DNA of 64,000 bases, taken from contig JAPXOZ010000012.1 of assembly GCA_033811195.1 (NCBI GenBank), positions 1-64,000 on the forward strand. The letters are read 5' to 3'. The position numbers and the translations under genes were made by a program. Below, one piece after another: positions 8,340-17,257 of this stretch (within the stretch, counting starts at the first letter, position 1; each line of letters opens with the position of its first letter). Below the pieces are notes generated by a model. The model saw only the letters and a list, made by a program, of their open reading frames with translations, made no database searches and was not told the DNA's origin. This DNA is from Cacconaster sp033811195. GTDB lineage: Bacteria; Bacteroidota; Bacteroidia; Bacteroidales; UBA932.

Positions 8340-9956
8340 ATGAAATTCAAAAATTCCACACTACTGCTTGTATCACTCCTTCTCTTGACCGCAAATCTCT
8401 ACGCACAAGAGCTTTATGATCGTATGGATGATCAGTACAAGGAGAGTTGCACCTCCATCATGGTAGCTCCCGGAGCCTCATCCGACGGCTCAGTGATGAT
8501 AGGGCACACCTGTGATTCCAATTACCGCACTTGGCTTACAATAGAGCCCCGCAAGAGTTTCTCAATAGGTGACATGGAACCGATCTACGAAGGTATGATG
8601 CATAACGAGGAGCCCTGGGATATGCGCAATGTGGTTGAAAAGGGACGTATTCCGGTGGTTGCAACAGAGACCTACAGATTTTTGAATGTAGCATATCCCT
8701 GCCTCAATGAGAAACAGCTCGCCATTGGCGAGACTACTACCGAGGGACGCCCGGAATTGCGCAATACAGCCGGCCTATTTTATATAGAAGAGCTCCAAAG
8801 GATGGCGCTTCAATATTGTAAAACAGCTCGCGAAGCCATCTCATTGATGGGTCGTTTAGGCGAAGAGTACGGTTACGCAGATTGGGGAGAATGCCTTACT
8901 GTGGCTGATAAAAATGAAGTGTGGCATTTTGAAATATATGGTTCAGGCCCCGGTAATCCAAGTGCAATATGGGTAGCTCAGAGGGTTCCCCACGATCACG
9001 TAGCTATCTCTGCCAATATTCCCCGTATCGGAAAGGTGGATTTCAATGACAAAGATAATTTCATGTATAGCCGTGACATTAAGGAACGAGCAAAAAAAAC
9101 CGGTTTTTGGGATGGCAAAGGGGATTTCATATTCCATAAGATAGTATCCGGAAGAAAACCCTTCTCCATACGAGAATTTTTCATATTGTCAACTCTTGCT
9201 CCTTCGCTTGGTCTCTCTTACGATGCTGAAGAACTGCCTTTTTCCGTCAAACCCGACGAGAAGGTGACTCCGGAAAAGGTGTTTGAAATCTACCGTTCTA
9301 CCTACGAGGGCACTGAATATGACATAGTGAAGAATCTCTCCTATACGGCTCATAGACGTGTACGCCAAGCTGATGGTACAATCAAGGAGTATGACGAGGT
9401 AGTCTATCCTCTCTCAGCATTCATGTCAAATGACCTTCAGAATCTGCTGAACGAGATCAAGCCCGGTATCGTAGGGCGATATCGCGCCATTGCCCTTATC
9501 AGGTGCTCCTATTCGCACATAGTTAGACTTCGCAACTGGCTTCCGGATGAAATAGGCGGTGTGGCCTATTTTGCATTTGACAATCCCGCTCAAAGCCCTA
9601 GAATCCCCATCTATTCCGGTGCTACGGAATTGCCGCAGAGTTTCGGGGTATGCGGACAGCATCGCTATCGTGAAGATGCTGCAATATGGGCATTTAGGGA
9701 GACCAATCGTATTGCCGCAATCAATTGGGACAAAACCAGAAAGATCATCGAGCCGGAAATGGCTGCATATGAACGCAATATGATGACCTCAAATGCAATG
9801 GTTGAGGATCAGGCTGCAGCTCTGCTAAAAGAGGGTAAAAATGAGGAGGCTACCGAGTTGCTCAACAGACACACAAGTTCATTTGCCGCCTCTGTCATGG
9901 CCCGTTGGCGTGAACTCAAAGGAAAGATGTTGGAAATATTTATTAGGAGTATGTAG
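8340..9956 (+). CDS. Secreted C69-family dipeptidase
   Basis: This 538-residue protein starts with a clear signal peptide (MKFKNSTLLL... ending LYAQE, cleavage near residue 22-23). It is followed by ESCTSIMVAPGASSDGS, in which Cys37 matches the N-terminal nucleophile of family C69 (PepD-type) dipeptidases, which cleave dipeptides after autoprocessing. The fold is of the Ntn-hydrolase type. The signal peptide places it in the periplasm or on the cell surface, where it would help use dietary or host peptides. The start at 8340 is chosen because the signal peptide begins there and the promoter lies just upstream. Its stop codon TAG is the first unit of the heptamer array that follows. Confidence 0.9.
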   Translation: MKFKNSTLLLVSLLLLTANLYAQELYDRMDDQYKESCTSIMVAPGASSDGSVMIGHTCDSNYRTWLTIEPRKSFSIGDMEPIYEGMMHNEEPWDMRNVVEKGRIPVVATETYRFLNVAYPCLNEKQLAIGETTTEGRPELRNTAGLFYIEELQRMALQYCKTAREAISLMGRLGEEYGYADWGECLTVADKNEVWHFEIYGSGPGNPSAIWVAQRVPHDHVAISANIPRIGKVDFNDKDNFMYSRDIKERAKKTGFWDGKGDFIFHKIVSGRKPFSIREFFILSTLAPSLGLSYDAEELPFSVKPDEKVTPEKVFEIYRSTYEGTEYDIVKNLSYTAHRRVRQADGTIKEYDEVVYPLSAFMSNDLQNLLNEIKPGIVGRYRAIALIRCSYSHIVRLRNWLPDEIGGVAYFAFDNPAQSPRIPIYSGATELPQSFGVCGQHRYREDAAIWAFRETNRIAAINWDKTRKIIEPEMAAYERNMMTSNAMVEDQAAALLKEGKNEEATELLNRHTSSFAASVMARWRELKGKMLEIFIRSM

Positions 9957-10227
9957 TGTGTAGTATGTAGTGTGTAGTGTGTAGTGTGTAGTGTGTAGTA
10001 TGTAGTGTGTAGTGTGTAGTGTGTAGTGTGTAGTATGTAGTATGTAGTATGTAGTATGTAGTATGTAGTATGTAGTATGTAGTATGTAGTATGTAGTATG
10101 TAGTATGTAGTATGTAGTGTGTAGTGTGTAGTGTGTAGTGTGTAGTGTGTAGTGTAGAATATAGTGTAGAATATAGTGTAGAATATAGTGTAGAATATAG
10201 TGTAGAATATAGTGTAGAAGATGTAGC
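9950..10227 (+). repeat. Long heptamer array (TGTAGTG/TGTAGTA) grading into a 12-mer array
   Basis: About 200 bp consist almost only of the heptamers TGTAGTG and TGTAGTA. Then come five perfect 12-mers TGTAGAATATAG (10153-10212) and a partial unit. The array begins inside the last codons of the dipeptidase gene, supplies its TAG stop, and runs to within a few bases of the phosphatase ATG at 10228. The minus strand has no stops across the repeat, which creates a spurious open frame of Tyr/Leu/His/Thr repeats. It belongs to the AGTNNNN family seen elsewhere in the window. Confidence 0.95.
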
Positions 10228-11019
10228 ATGAGTATAAAAGGTCTAAAAAATTTTCGTGACCTCGGTGGTATCAAAGCCGGGGAGAAGCGTCTTAGAAAGG
10301 GATTTTTATTTCGTAGTGAAGTACCGGTTAAAGTCTCTGCAGAGGAGATGCTTCGATTTAGAACTCCGTTTGAGATAGATATGTTAATTGATCTTCGTAC
10401 ACAATATGAAGCGGAAGAGAAGCCCTATACTCTACCCGAAGGAGTGGAGTATCTGCATATGCCTATGTTCGGAGAATCATTGATGGGCATAACCAGGGAT
10501 TCAGGCTCTAGTGTTGGAAAATACCTTATTCGCAAATACAATAGAAAGGAGATAAGGCACCATCTTCCGGATATTGAAAAACTCTACATAGATGTGATGA
10601 AAGAAAAGTCTGTTTTGGAGATGACAGGCAAAGTCATGCGACAGGTAATTTCCAATACTCTTGAGTGGAAGTCTACACTCTTTCACTGTTCATGGGGCAA
10701 GGATAGAGCTGGGGTCCTGGCAGCATTTCTTCTTTCCCTTTTGGGAGTAGAAATGGGGGAGATTGTAAAAGATTATACCTTTACCAATAGAGCCGTAAGA
10801 TTTAAAGCAATGCAGTACGCCATGCTTGTATTTCTGTTCAAACAAGATGTGGTTGTCGCAAGAAAGGTGTGGCGTGGCTCTCTAGCAAAGCCAAACTATA
10901 TTAAAGGCGTATTTGAGGCAATTGAGAGCAATTATGGCACGACGGACAATTTCTTTAGGGATGCCCTTGAAATCAGTGACGAATTGCGTGATGCTTTTCG
11001 TGACAGAATGTTGGTTTGA
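10228..11019 (+). CDS. Tyrosine-protein phosphatase, Y_phosphatase3-like
   Basis: The 263-residue protein opens with NFRDLGG, typical of this phosphatase family, and has the CX5R active-site loop FHCSWGKDRAG with Cys154 and Arg160. The Lys-Asp inside the loop fits the dual tyrosine/lipid phosphatases of this family. It has no signal peptide and should be cytosolic. The ATG at 10228 directly follows the heptamer/12-mer array, so the whole intergenic space, including any promoter and ribosome site, is repeat sequence. Its 3' end converges on ispG with only 6 bp between the stops. The substrate is unknown. Confidence 0.85.
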   Translation: MSIKGLKNFRDLGGIKAGEKRLRKGFLFRSEVPVKVSAEEMLRFRTPFEIDMLIDLRTQYEAEEKPYTLPEGVEYLHMPMFGESLMGITRDSGSSVGKYLIRKYNRKEIRHHLPDIEKLYIDVMKEKSVLEMTGKVMRQVISNTLEWKSTLFHCSWGKDRAGVLAAFLLSLLGVEMGEIVKDYTFTNRAVRFKAMQYAMLVFLFKQDVVVARKVWRGSLAKPNYIKGVFEAIESNYGTTDNFFRDALEISDELRDAFRDRMLV

Positions 11020-11025
11020 CACTGA

Positions 11026-12321
11026 TTATCCCTTATCGTTTTCGATGAGTTCGAGAAGTCTGTCGATAGCCTCCTCCTGAGGTACAGAGCGCATAACAGG
11101 ATTTTTTCCGCGGTAAAGCGTTACTTTGCCACTTCCTTCGCCCACATAACCCCAATCTGCGTCGGCCATTTCACCCGGACCATTAACAATACAACCCATT
11201 ATTGCGATACGCATACCTTTTAGATGAGATGTGCGTCGTTTCACTTCATTGAACGTTTCTTCCAGATTGTATTGTGTGCGGCCACAACCGGGGCAAGCAA
11301 TATACTCTGGCCTCGTGAATTTTCTGCGGCTGGCCTGCAGCAGAAGATCTTTGAAATAGACCATTCTTTCCTCAGATAATGGTTCACCGGCTATGGTCGC
11401 ATCCGTCAGGTCGATATCGTCGATTTTACAGTCGAGCAGTGCCGGGCCATATTTGCAGGAGGCGCGGATTATCCATTCATTCCAGTTTTCTGCTGTCACC
11501 GGACCCTCATTGGGCATCTGACAAGATTTTACAATCTCCCTACCGGCAGCTATCTCATTTACGGGATTTTCGGTGAGTGATACGCGTATGGTCTCTCCGA
11601 TTCCTTCGCTCAAAAGCGCGGAAATGCCTACGGCAGACTTAATGCGTCCCTCATCGCCGTTGCCTGCCTCAGTAACCCCCAAGTGGAGCGGATAGATTCT
11701 CCCCATCTTCACCATCTCTTCGTGGAGAAGGCGGTATGCATCGCTCATAACTCTTGTGTTACTCGCTTTGAGTGAAATTACTACCTTATGGAAATCCTTT
11801 TCAATGCACATCTGCAACCACTCCATCACAGCCTCTTTCATGGCGAAAGGAGTGTTGCCGTAGAGTTCGGTAATCCGTGTGCCGAGAGAACCGTGATTAA
11901 GTCCGATCCGTATGGCAGTGTCATGTTCACGACATTTGTCCAGAAGTAGGGAAAACTGGTTACAGGCCTTTTCATGCTTGGGCGCAAAATTGCCCGGATT
12001 GATACGCACCTTATCCGCAACCTCAGCGGCTGCAAGTGCTACTTTAGCTGAAAAGTGCACGTCAGCCACAAGAGGTGTCATAATGCCTTCGGAACGCAGT
12101 ATTGCTTTTATTTGACGCAGTGCTTCGACCTCCTTGAGTCCTTGAGTCGTCAGGCGGATGATATCGGCTCCTGCAACAGCCATTTCACGGCACTGCGCAA
12201 CAGATGCCTCAATATCACGAGTATCGGTATTGCACATCGTCTGAACCGAGACCGGAGCCTCTCCTCCGATCCGTACTCCTCCAATTTCAAAAGAAACTTT
12301 CTTCATATCATCCATATTCAC
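11026..12321 (-). CDS. ispG: 4-hydroxy-3-methylbut-2-enyl diphosphate synthase of intermediate length
   Basis: This iron-sulfur enzyme turns MEcPP into HMBPP, the penultimate step of the MEP isoprenoid pathway. The TIM-barrel part ends near VTEAGNGDEGRIKSAVGI (about residues 216-233). The cluster ligands are Cys343 and Cys346 (ACPGCGRTQ) and Cys377 (GCIVNGPGE), with the conserved Glu in NGPGE. The protein has 431 residues. The common bacterial form is about 370, and many Bacteroidota have a much longer form with an extra domain. The extra segment here lies at about residues 268-335, between the barrel and the cluster domain. The ATG at 12321 was chosen; in-frame Met codons at residues 3 and 6 are possible alternatives. 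A heptamer array lies immediately upstream. Confidence 0.95.
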   Translation of the reverse strand: MNMDDMKKVSFEIGGVRIGGEAPVSVQTMCNTDTRDIEASVAQCREMAVAGADIIRLTTQGLKEVEALRQIKAILRSEGIMTPLVADVHFSAKVALAAAEVADKVRINPGNFAPKHEKACNQFSLLLDKCREHDTAIRIGLNHGSLGTRITELYGNTPFAMKEAVMEWLQMCIEKDFHKVVISLKASNTRVMSDAYRLLHEEMVKMGRIYPLHLGVTEAGNGDEGRIKSAVGISALLSEGIGETIRVSLTENPVNEIAAGREIVKSCQMPNEGPVTAENWNEWIIRASCKYGPALLDCKIDDIDLTDATIAGEPLSEERMVYFKDLLLQASRRKFTRPEYIACPGCGRTQYNLEETFNEVKRRTSHLKGMRIAIMGCIVNGPGEMADADWGYVGEGSGKVTLYRGKNPVMRSVPQEEAIDRLLELIENDKG

Positions 12322-12324
12322 TTA

Positions 12325-12495
12325 CTCCACACTCCTCACTCCATACTACAAACTACAAACTACACACTACACACTACACACTACATACTTCTCACTCCAC
12401 ACTCCTCACTCCAAACTACACACTCCACACTCCAAACTACACACTCCACACTCCACACTCCATACTCCATACTCCATACTCCATACTACATACTT
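12325..12495 (-). repeat. Heptamer array, ACT orientation on the plus strand
   Basis: The plus strand is built of ACTACAC, ACTACAA, ACTCCAC, ACTCCAT and ACTCCTC heptamers; on the minus strand these read as AGT-type units. The array starts about 20 bp after the stop of the outer-membrane barrel gene and runs to the ispG start. Relative to the gene upstream of it, it has the same orientation as the array at 9950-10227. Confidence 0.93.
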
Positions 12496-12516
12496 CCCCG
12501 CAACTCGCACCCCGAC

Positions 12517-13203
12517 TCACCAAAGATGGACAAATAGTCCAACGCTTAGCATTATATTTCGCGGATAGCACAACATCCAGTATTGATCGCTGAATTTGTT
12601 GGTGTGATAGATACTGCAGAGCGAATATTTATAATTACCCTCAATCTGAATTTCAAAGGGCTTGAATACTACTGCAAGACCCAGACCTCCCAGGATTCCA
12701 TAGTCATGTCGAATATCATACTGATCCCATCCGCTCTCCCGTGCCGTAGAAGTACGGTAGCCGTAATAACCGCCAGCATTAACCAATAGCCTAAAACGTG
12801 AAAAGTCAATTTTGAACTGTGAAACCAGTGGGATCTCAATAATTTTATATCTATCACCCCACTGTTCATATTTTGAAGCATAGCCCTCTTCTCCGTATTT
12901 TACGCCAAACTGTACTCCAAAGTTGAAGAGTTGATCCCAAAGTGCGTGGTAATAGGTGTATAGCAATGAAATGTTTAGGGGACATTGGATATATTCTTCG
13001 CCGACAGTAGGGGAGGAACTCACTGTACAGAAGCTGTAGCCATATCTGACTCCCAGCATATGGATGCTCTTATATTTCTGCGGAGGTGCAATTGAATCTA
13101 TGTTTGCAAAATCATCGTCAAGATCAGCGATGATCACATTTTCCTGTCCGTATAGTTGGAAAAAGAGCAATATCGCAAACAGTGTCAATAGTAGCTTTTT
13201 CAT
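12517..13203 (-). CDS. Outer-membrane beta-barrel protein, PorT-like fold
   Basis: The 228-residue protein has a signal peptide (MKKLLLTLFAILLFFQLYGQEN, cleavage near residue 20). The rest is a series of alternating amphipathic strands rich in Tyr, Gly and Phe (for example LLVNAGGYYGYRT and GLGLAVVFKPFEIQIEG), ending in an aromatic residue (VHLW). This is typical of the 8-10-stranded OMP_b-brl proteins of Bacteroidota. Its ATG overlaps the stop of the Ig-like lipoprotein gene by 4 bp, so both are made together and may form one envelope unit. It is the last tightly packed gene of the ligA-to-barrel operon. A specific function cannot be assigned. Confidence 0.75.
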   Translation of the reverse strand: MKKLLLTLFAILLFFQLYGQENVIIADLDDDFANIDSIAPPQKYKSIHMLGVRYGYSFCTVSSSPTVGEEYIQCPLNISLLYTYYHALWDQLFNFGVQFGVKYGEEGYASKYEQWGDRYKIIEIPLVSQFKIDFSRFRLLVNAGGYYGYRTSTARESGWDQYDIRHDYGILGGLGLAVVFKPFEIQIEGNYKYSLCSIYHTNKFSDQYWMLCYPRNIMLSVGLFVHLW

Positions 13204-14996
13204 TTGAACATCTCCTTTATGTTGATAGTTTGCTCGAGGTCAGTCATCTCAGGAAGTGTAAGGATATAGACTCCCGGCGAAGGCTGGTACATACGTACCT
13301 TTTCCGGCTGCCTTTTATCGAGAAAATTGCCTGAGTCGAACAAGCCATTCTTGTTGCGGTCTTCTGTGATTCTTATCGAATATTCCTGCGGTTTAAGATA
13401 GGGGAACAGGAGCGATGTGTCCCTCTCTATATTGTATTTTCGAAAGACCTCCTTACGATCTTTGTTCACAAGCTCCACTATGTATCGGGTATCGACACTT
13501 TTCATTACGAGAGTGATGGAGCTGGCATCCTCGCTCTTCGGAAGGGTAAATTTGGTCTTCACCTCTGCATTGGGGAGGTTGTCCAGATTGAAAAAGGAGC
13601 CTTCAGGTACCGTAAACTCGTATTCGTGACCATCTTTTATCTCTCTATCCATATACATTATGAAACGTCGGATTTCCTTGGGATCCTGTTCAAACTTGAA
13701 AGTGATGGTATCTGTCTGGTGTCTGGGATTGGTCACGGTCAGATAGAGCATTTCTTTATTGCTACGGATTATCGGAAGCGCGGAGATGAGACTGATACCG
13801 TCTTGTGCAATGTTTTCATTTTTTGCAACGACATTGAATTTGAATACCGTATCTTTTGGTTGTTCTTCTCTCTGTTGTTGGCCGCTTGGAGTCTGAGGCA
13901 GGGGAACTGCCAGAGAGAGATTTTCTATCGTATCCCTAAGATGACCCGTGGAGTCAGTCCTTTTGTAGCTCAATTTGAGCAGTAAACTATCTTCAAGTTT
14001 ATAGTGCGTTTTGATCCAGAAATCAAGACTGTCTTTTCTTGGGGAGTACTGGATTATGACGCTGCTGTCGTGAATTCCGAAAAACTCCATGCCGGATATC
14101 TCGACATCAGGGGCGTTGAAAGAGAGGAATCCTGATTTCTCACTCCTCCTGCCACTGTTTTTGAGAAACTGGATGCTCTGGACCTCCGTAAACATCAAAA
14201 GCTCATACATCGAATGTCTATCCAGACAGGCGAGTGTATCTTTCATATCGAAAGGCAGCAGTTCGTATATTGAGTCACGGATTACTTCCACAGGTTGGAC
14301 AAACTTGTCCAAAAAGGCGATCTGGTCTTTTGTGGGATCATATTTACTGTCATTGTCACTGTCTGTAAATGCCACAATGCGATAGAGCGTATCACGTATA
14401 TTTCTAATGGTGAAAAAGCCCCATTCGTCGCTCTTTGAAGCTGCATCGGGAAACATATTAAAACAAGCGGAGTCAGAGTGGTCTGTGTAGAGTGCCACAA
14501 GTGCCTTTTTGACCGGCTGGAGAGTCTGACAATCAATGATATTGCCGGTGATATAGAGTGAGTCCACGGTGTCACCTGTCGAAAAAGCATAGACCAGTCT
14601 GGGAGCAATGTTGCCCTCGTTGTTGTCTGCCAAACCCTCTCCGAAGTCAATAGTGTAGGTCCTGTTTTCGGCAAGAGTGTCCGGAATGGAAAAAACTATG
14701 TTCTTTCCCTTTATTTTGTGGGTGATTCTCTTCTTAATCGGTGGAGAGAGATAGATCTCTGAAGCACTCTTGACTACCGTATATTCATCATAGGTGAGGT
14801 AGATTTTTCCGTCGTATCTGGGAAAATTTGTGGCATTGAAGTCGGGAGTTACCTTCAAGAGAACTGGTGGTATAGTATCTTTGGGGCCTCCACTAGGGGG
14901 TGTCGTGGTATTGGCGCATGATTTGGAAAGCAGCAGACAAAACACAAACCCTATCAGGGCCAGCGCTGTCAACAATACTCTTCTATTTTCTTGCAT
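13200..14996 (-). CDS. Ig-like domain lipoprotein (SbsA/Big_5 type)
   Basis: This 598-residue protein has an N-terminal hydrophobic segment ending LLLSKSC (lipidation Cys near residue 27), then a Thr/Pro/Gly linker. A bacterial Ig-like domain follows at about residues 40-140 (DTIPPVLLKVTPDFNATNFP...), as in the common Bacteroidota Ig-like lipoproteins. The middle contains further beta-rich repeats, and the C-terminal region (about 480-598) resembles carboxypeptidase-regulatory/Ig modules (YNIERDTSLLFPYLKPQEYSIRI). It is probably an outer-membrane lipoprotein. It lies 20 bp after the RelA/SpoT gene and overlaps the barrel gene downstream. The precise role is unknown. Confidence 0.75.
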   Translation of the reverse strand: MQENRRVLLTALALIGFVFCLLLSKSCANTTTPPSGGPKDTIPPVLLKVTPDFNATNFPRYDGKIYLTYDEYTVVKSASEIYLSPPIKKRITHKIKGKNIVFSIPDTLAENRTYTIDFGEGLADNNEGNIAPRLVYAFSTGDTVDSLYITGNIIDCQTLQPVKKALVALYTDHSDSACFNMFPDAASKSDEWGFFTIRNIRDTLYRIVAFTDSDNDSKYDPTKDQIAFLDKFVQPVEVIRDSIYELLPFDMKDTLACLDRHSMYELLMFTEVQSIQFLKNSGRRSEKSGFLSFNAPDVEISGMEFFGIHDSSVIIQYSPRKDSLDFWIKTHYKLEDSLLLKLSYKRTDSTGHLRDTIENLSLAVPLPQTPSGQQQREEQPKDTVFKFNVVAKNENIAQDGISLISALPIIRSNKEMLYLTVTNPRHQTDTITFKFEQDPKEIRRFIMYMDREIKDGHEYEFTVPEGSFFNLDNLPNAEVKTKFTLPKSEDASSITLVMKSVDTRYIVELVNKDRKEVFRKYNIERDTSLLFPYLKPQEYSIRITEDRNKNGLFDSGNFLDKRQPEKVRMYQPSPGVYILTLPEMTDLEQTINIKEMFK

Positions 14997-15016
14997 TTTG
15001 GTTGGTTTACTTTCTA

Positions 15017-17245
15017 TTAGACGTTAAGTTCAACACGCTTGACACTTTCGATCCCCTTTATGTCCGAAAGTGACTTGATGAGCTTTTCAAGGTCGTCGGT
15101 ATTGCGTACATATAGATCGACAGTCCCTTCAAACACTTCGTCATGGGTTTCGATGAATATCTTGCGCATATTTACACCGAGCTGTAATGAGATGACTTTG
15201 GACATATCACTAATAATGCCCATCCTATCCAGACCTGTAATGGAAATCCGTGCCAGATAGGACATCATGAAGTGTTTGCTCCATCTTGCCGCGACTATTC
15301 TATCTCCTTGTTTAGCTGCCAGGTTTGTAGCTCTCTGGCAACTTTTCTTGTGCACAAGTACACTGCCGTCATCCTCTATAAATCCCACAACATTGTCACC
15401 CGGGATAGGGGAGCAGCACTCTGCTATAGTGAATGTGACAGTCCCCTTAGTAAGATCTTCCCTGAGTTCATACTCGCGTTGTTTGTCGATTTTGCCGTTA
15501 TTGCGTTCGGGTGTAAGGAGTTTTACACCCCACATCTGCACATTGCGCTTCTCTACATTGGTTTTAAGGGCCGTTTCAAGATCCGAAAGGTCAATTAGAC
15601 CTATACCTATCTTGTGGTAAAGTTCATCCTTGCTGCCTGCCTTGTAGAAATCAATGAGTTTTTTGATTACACGGCCTTTGACTGTGATATTTCGCTCCTT
15701 GAGTTTGGATGTGAGGACCTTCATTCCCTCCTTGATGCTATCTTTTGTTTCCGCCTTTATGGAGTCCAGGACAAAAGTTCGCGCTCGGTTGGTGCGGATG
15801 AAATCCAGCCACTCTCTCTTCGGCTTGCCGCTATCCGAAGTGATTATTTCCACTTGATCTCCGTTTGAAAGGACATGGGATAGGGGCAGAAGTTTCTGAT
15901 TCACCTTCGCCGCTATCGCCTTGTTGCCCACTTGTGTATGGATTAAGTAGGCAAAATCAAGTGCGGTAGAACCCTTGGGTAGAGTCTTGGACTCACCTTT
16001 TGGTGTAAATACATATATGTCGGAGCTGAGCAGTTCTTTGTGGAAACTATCGAGAAACTGCAATGCATTGGAGTCAGGATCTTCCAGTATATCACGAACA
16101 TGCTTAAGCCATATATCTATCTCCGCTTCGCCGGCGGGATAGTCGTCTCCTTTTTTGTACACCCAGTGTGCAGCCACACCTCTTTCAGCTATGGAGTTCA
16201 TCCTTTCGCTGCGGATCTGAACTTCAATCCATTTGCCTCCCGGACCCATTACGGTCAAGTGCAATGCCTCATATCCGTTGCTCTTGGGTTCTTTCACCCA
16301 GTCTCGTGTCCTATCGGGTTTGTACTGGTATTTTTCGGTAATAAGTGAAAATATCTGCCAACATTGTTCCCTCTCGCTGATGCCTTTTTTTGCTTCGAAA
16401 ATAATACGCACTGCATATATATCGAATATTTGCTCGAATGGAACATTCTTGGTATTCATCTTTTTCCAGATAGAGTAGGGGGTCTTGAGACGTTTGAGTA
16501 TCTCAACCTTGTAACCGGCCGCCTCCAGCTCTTTTTCGATAGGGATTACAAAACTATCAATGGTACCTGAACGCTCTTCCATCACAGCTTCCAGTTTTGC
16601 TTCGATAGCTCTATGAGCTTCCGGTTCCCTATGAATGAGCCAGATGTTCTCCATCTCGGATTTGATGCTGTAGAGACCGAGACGGTGAGCGAGAGGTATG
16701 AAGATATACATCGTCTCACTGAGGATCTTCTCCCTTTTGTATTCGGGCATGAACTGAATAGTACGCATATTGTGCAGGCGGTCTGCCAGTTTGATGAGTA
16801 CTATACGGACATCGTCATTGAGAGTGAGCAGAATCCGTTTGAAATTTTCGGCCTGCATGCTCTTTGAATAGGTAATGTTGTCGCTGTCGAGAGCAGTCTT
16901 AATCTTGGTCAAACCGTCAACCAGCGAGGCTATCTTCTGGTCGAAATGGTTTCTGATATCTTCGACCGTATAGTTAGTATCCTCGACCACGTCATGCAGC
17001 AATGCCGCACAGATGGATTTACATCCCAGACCGATTTCATGAACCACAATCTTCGCCACTGCAATCGGGTGAAGAATGTAGGGCTCTCCGGAACGTCTCC
17101 GTACACCTTTGTGAGCCTCATTGGCGAAATCAAAGGCTTTGAGCACCAGTTCAAATTCTTCCTGATTGGCGCAACGCTTCAGACTATACTTCTTCAGCGA
17201 CTCAAATTCCCTATTTATGACTTTGTAATCCTCTTCTGTAAACAT
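15017..17245 (-). CDS. RelA/SpoT-family (p)ppGpp synthetase/hydrolase
   Basis: The 742-residue protein has all the domains of a long Rsh enzyme. The HD hydrolase domain carries the HDxxED motif (His84, Asp85, Glu88, Asp89). The synthetase domain includes DIYAVRIIFE and GGKWIEVQIRSERM (about 275-350). A TGS domain (VFTPKGESKTLPKGSTALDFAY, about 412) and a C-terminal ACT domain (about 665-742) follow. At the RxKD/ExDD position that separates bifunctional from synthetase-only enzymes it reads RTRD (Arg312-Asp315). The basic third residue and intact HD site argue for a bifunctional enzyme. It controls the stringent response. It sits 12 bp after hydG in a tight minus-strand operon. Confidence 0.94.
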   Translation of the reverse strand: MFTEEDYKVINREFESLKKYSLKRCANQEEFELVLKAFDFANEAHKGVRRRSGEPYILHPIAVAKIVVHEIGLGCKSICAALLHDVVEDTNYTVEDIRNHFDQKIASLVDGLTKIKTALDSDNITYSKSMQAENFKRILLTLNDDVRIVLIKLADRLHNMRTIQFMPEYKREKILSETMYIFIPLAHRLGLYSIKSEMENIWLIHREPEAHRAIEAKLEAVMEERSGTIDSFVIPIEKELEAAGYKVEILKRLKTPYSIWKKMNTKNVPFEQIFDIYAVRIIFEAKKGISEREQCWQIFSLITEKYQYKPDRTRDWVKEPKSNGYEALHLTVMGPGGKWIEVQIRSERMNSIAERGVAAHWVYKKGDDYPAGEAEIDIWLKHVRDILEDPDSNALQFLDSFHKELLSSDIYVFTPKGESKTLPKGSTALDFAYLIHTQVGNKAIAAKVNQKLLPLSHVLSNGDQVEIITSDSGKPKREWLDFIRTNRARTFVLDSIKAETKDSIKEGMKVLTSKLKERNITVKGRVIKKLIDFYKAGSKDELYHKIGIGLIDLSDLETALKTNVEKRNVQMWGVKLLTPERNNGKIDKQREYELREDLTKGTVTFTIAECCSPIPGDNVVGFIEDDGSVLVHKKSCQRATNLAAKQGDRIVAARWSKHFMMSYLARISITGLDRMGIISDMSKVISLQLGVNMRKIFIETHDEVFEGTVDLYVRNTDDLEKLIKSLSDIKGIESVKRVELNV

Positions 17246-17257
17246 ATTCTATTTAAA

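Noticed and set aside
9950..10227. CRISPR array
   Set aside because: Units are 7 or 12 bp in direct tandem with no unique spacers, and no cas genes are present.
9879..10274. 131-residue minus-strand open frame made of Leu-His-Tyr/Thr repeats
   Set aside because: It is the translation of the heptamer array, overlaps two real genes and has no coding features of its own.
12055..12593. Two overlapping plus-strand open frames with Tyr/Leu/His/Thr-rich repeats
   Set aside because: They arise from the ACT-type heptamer array and antisense ispG sequence; different frames give the same low-complexity pattern.
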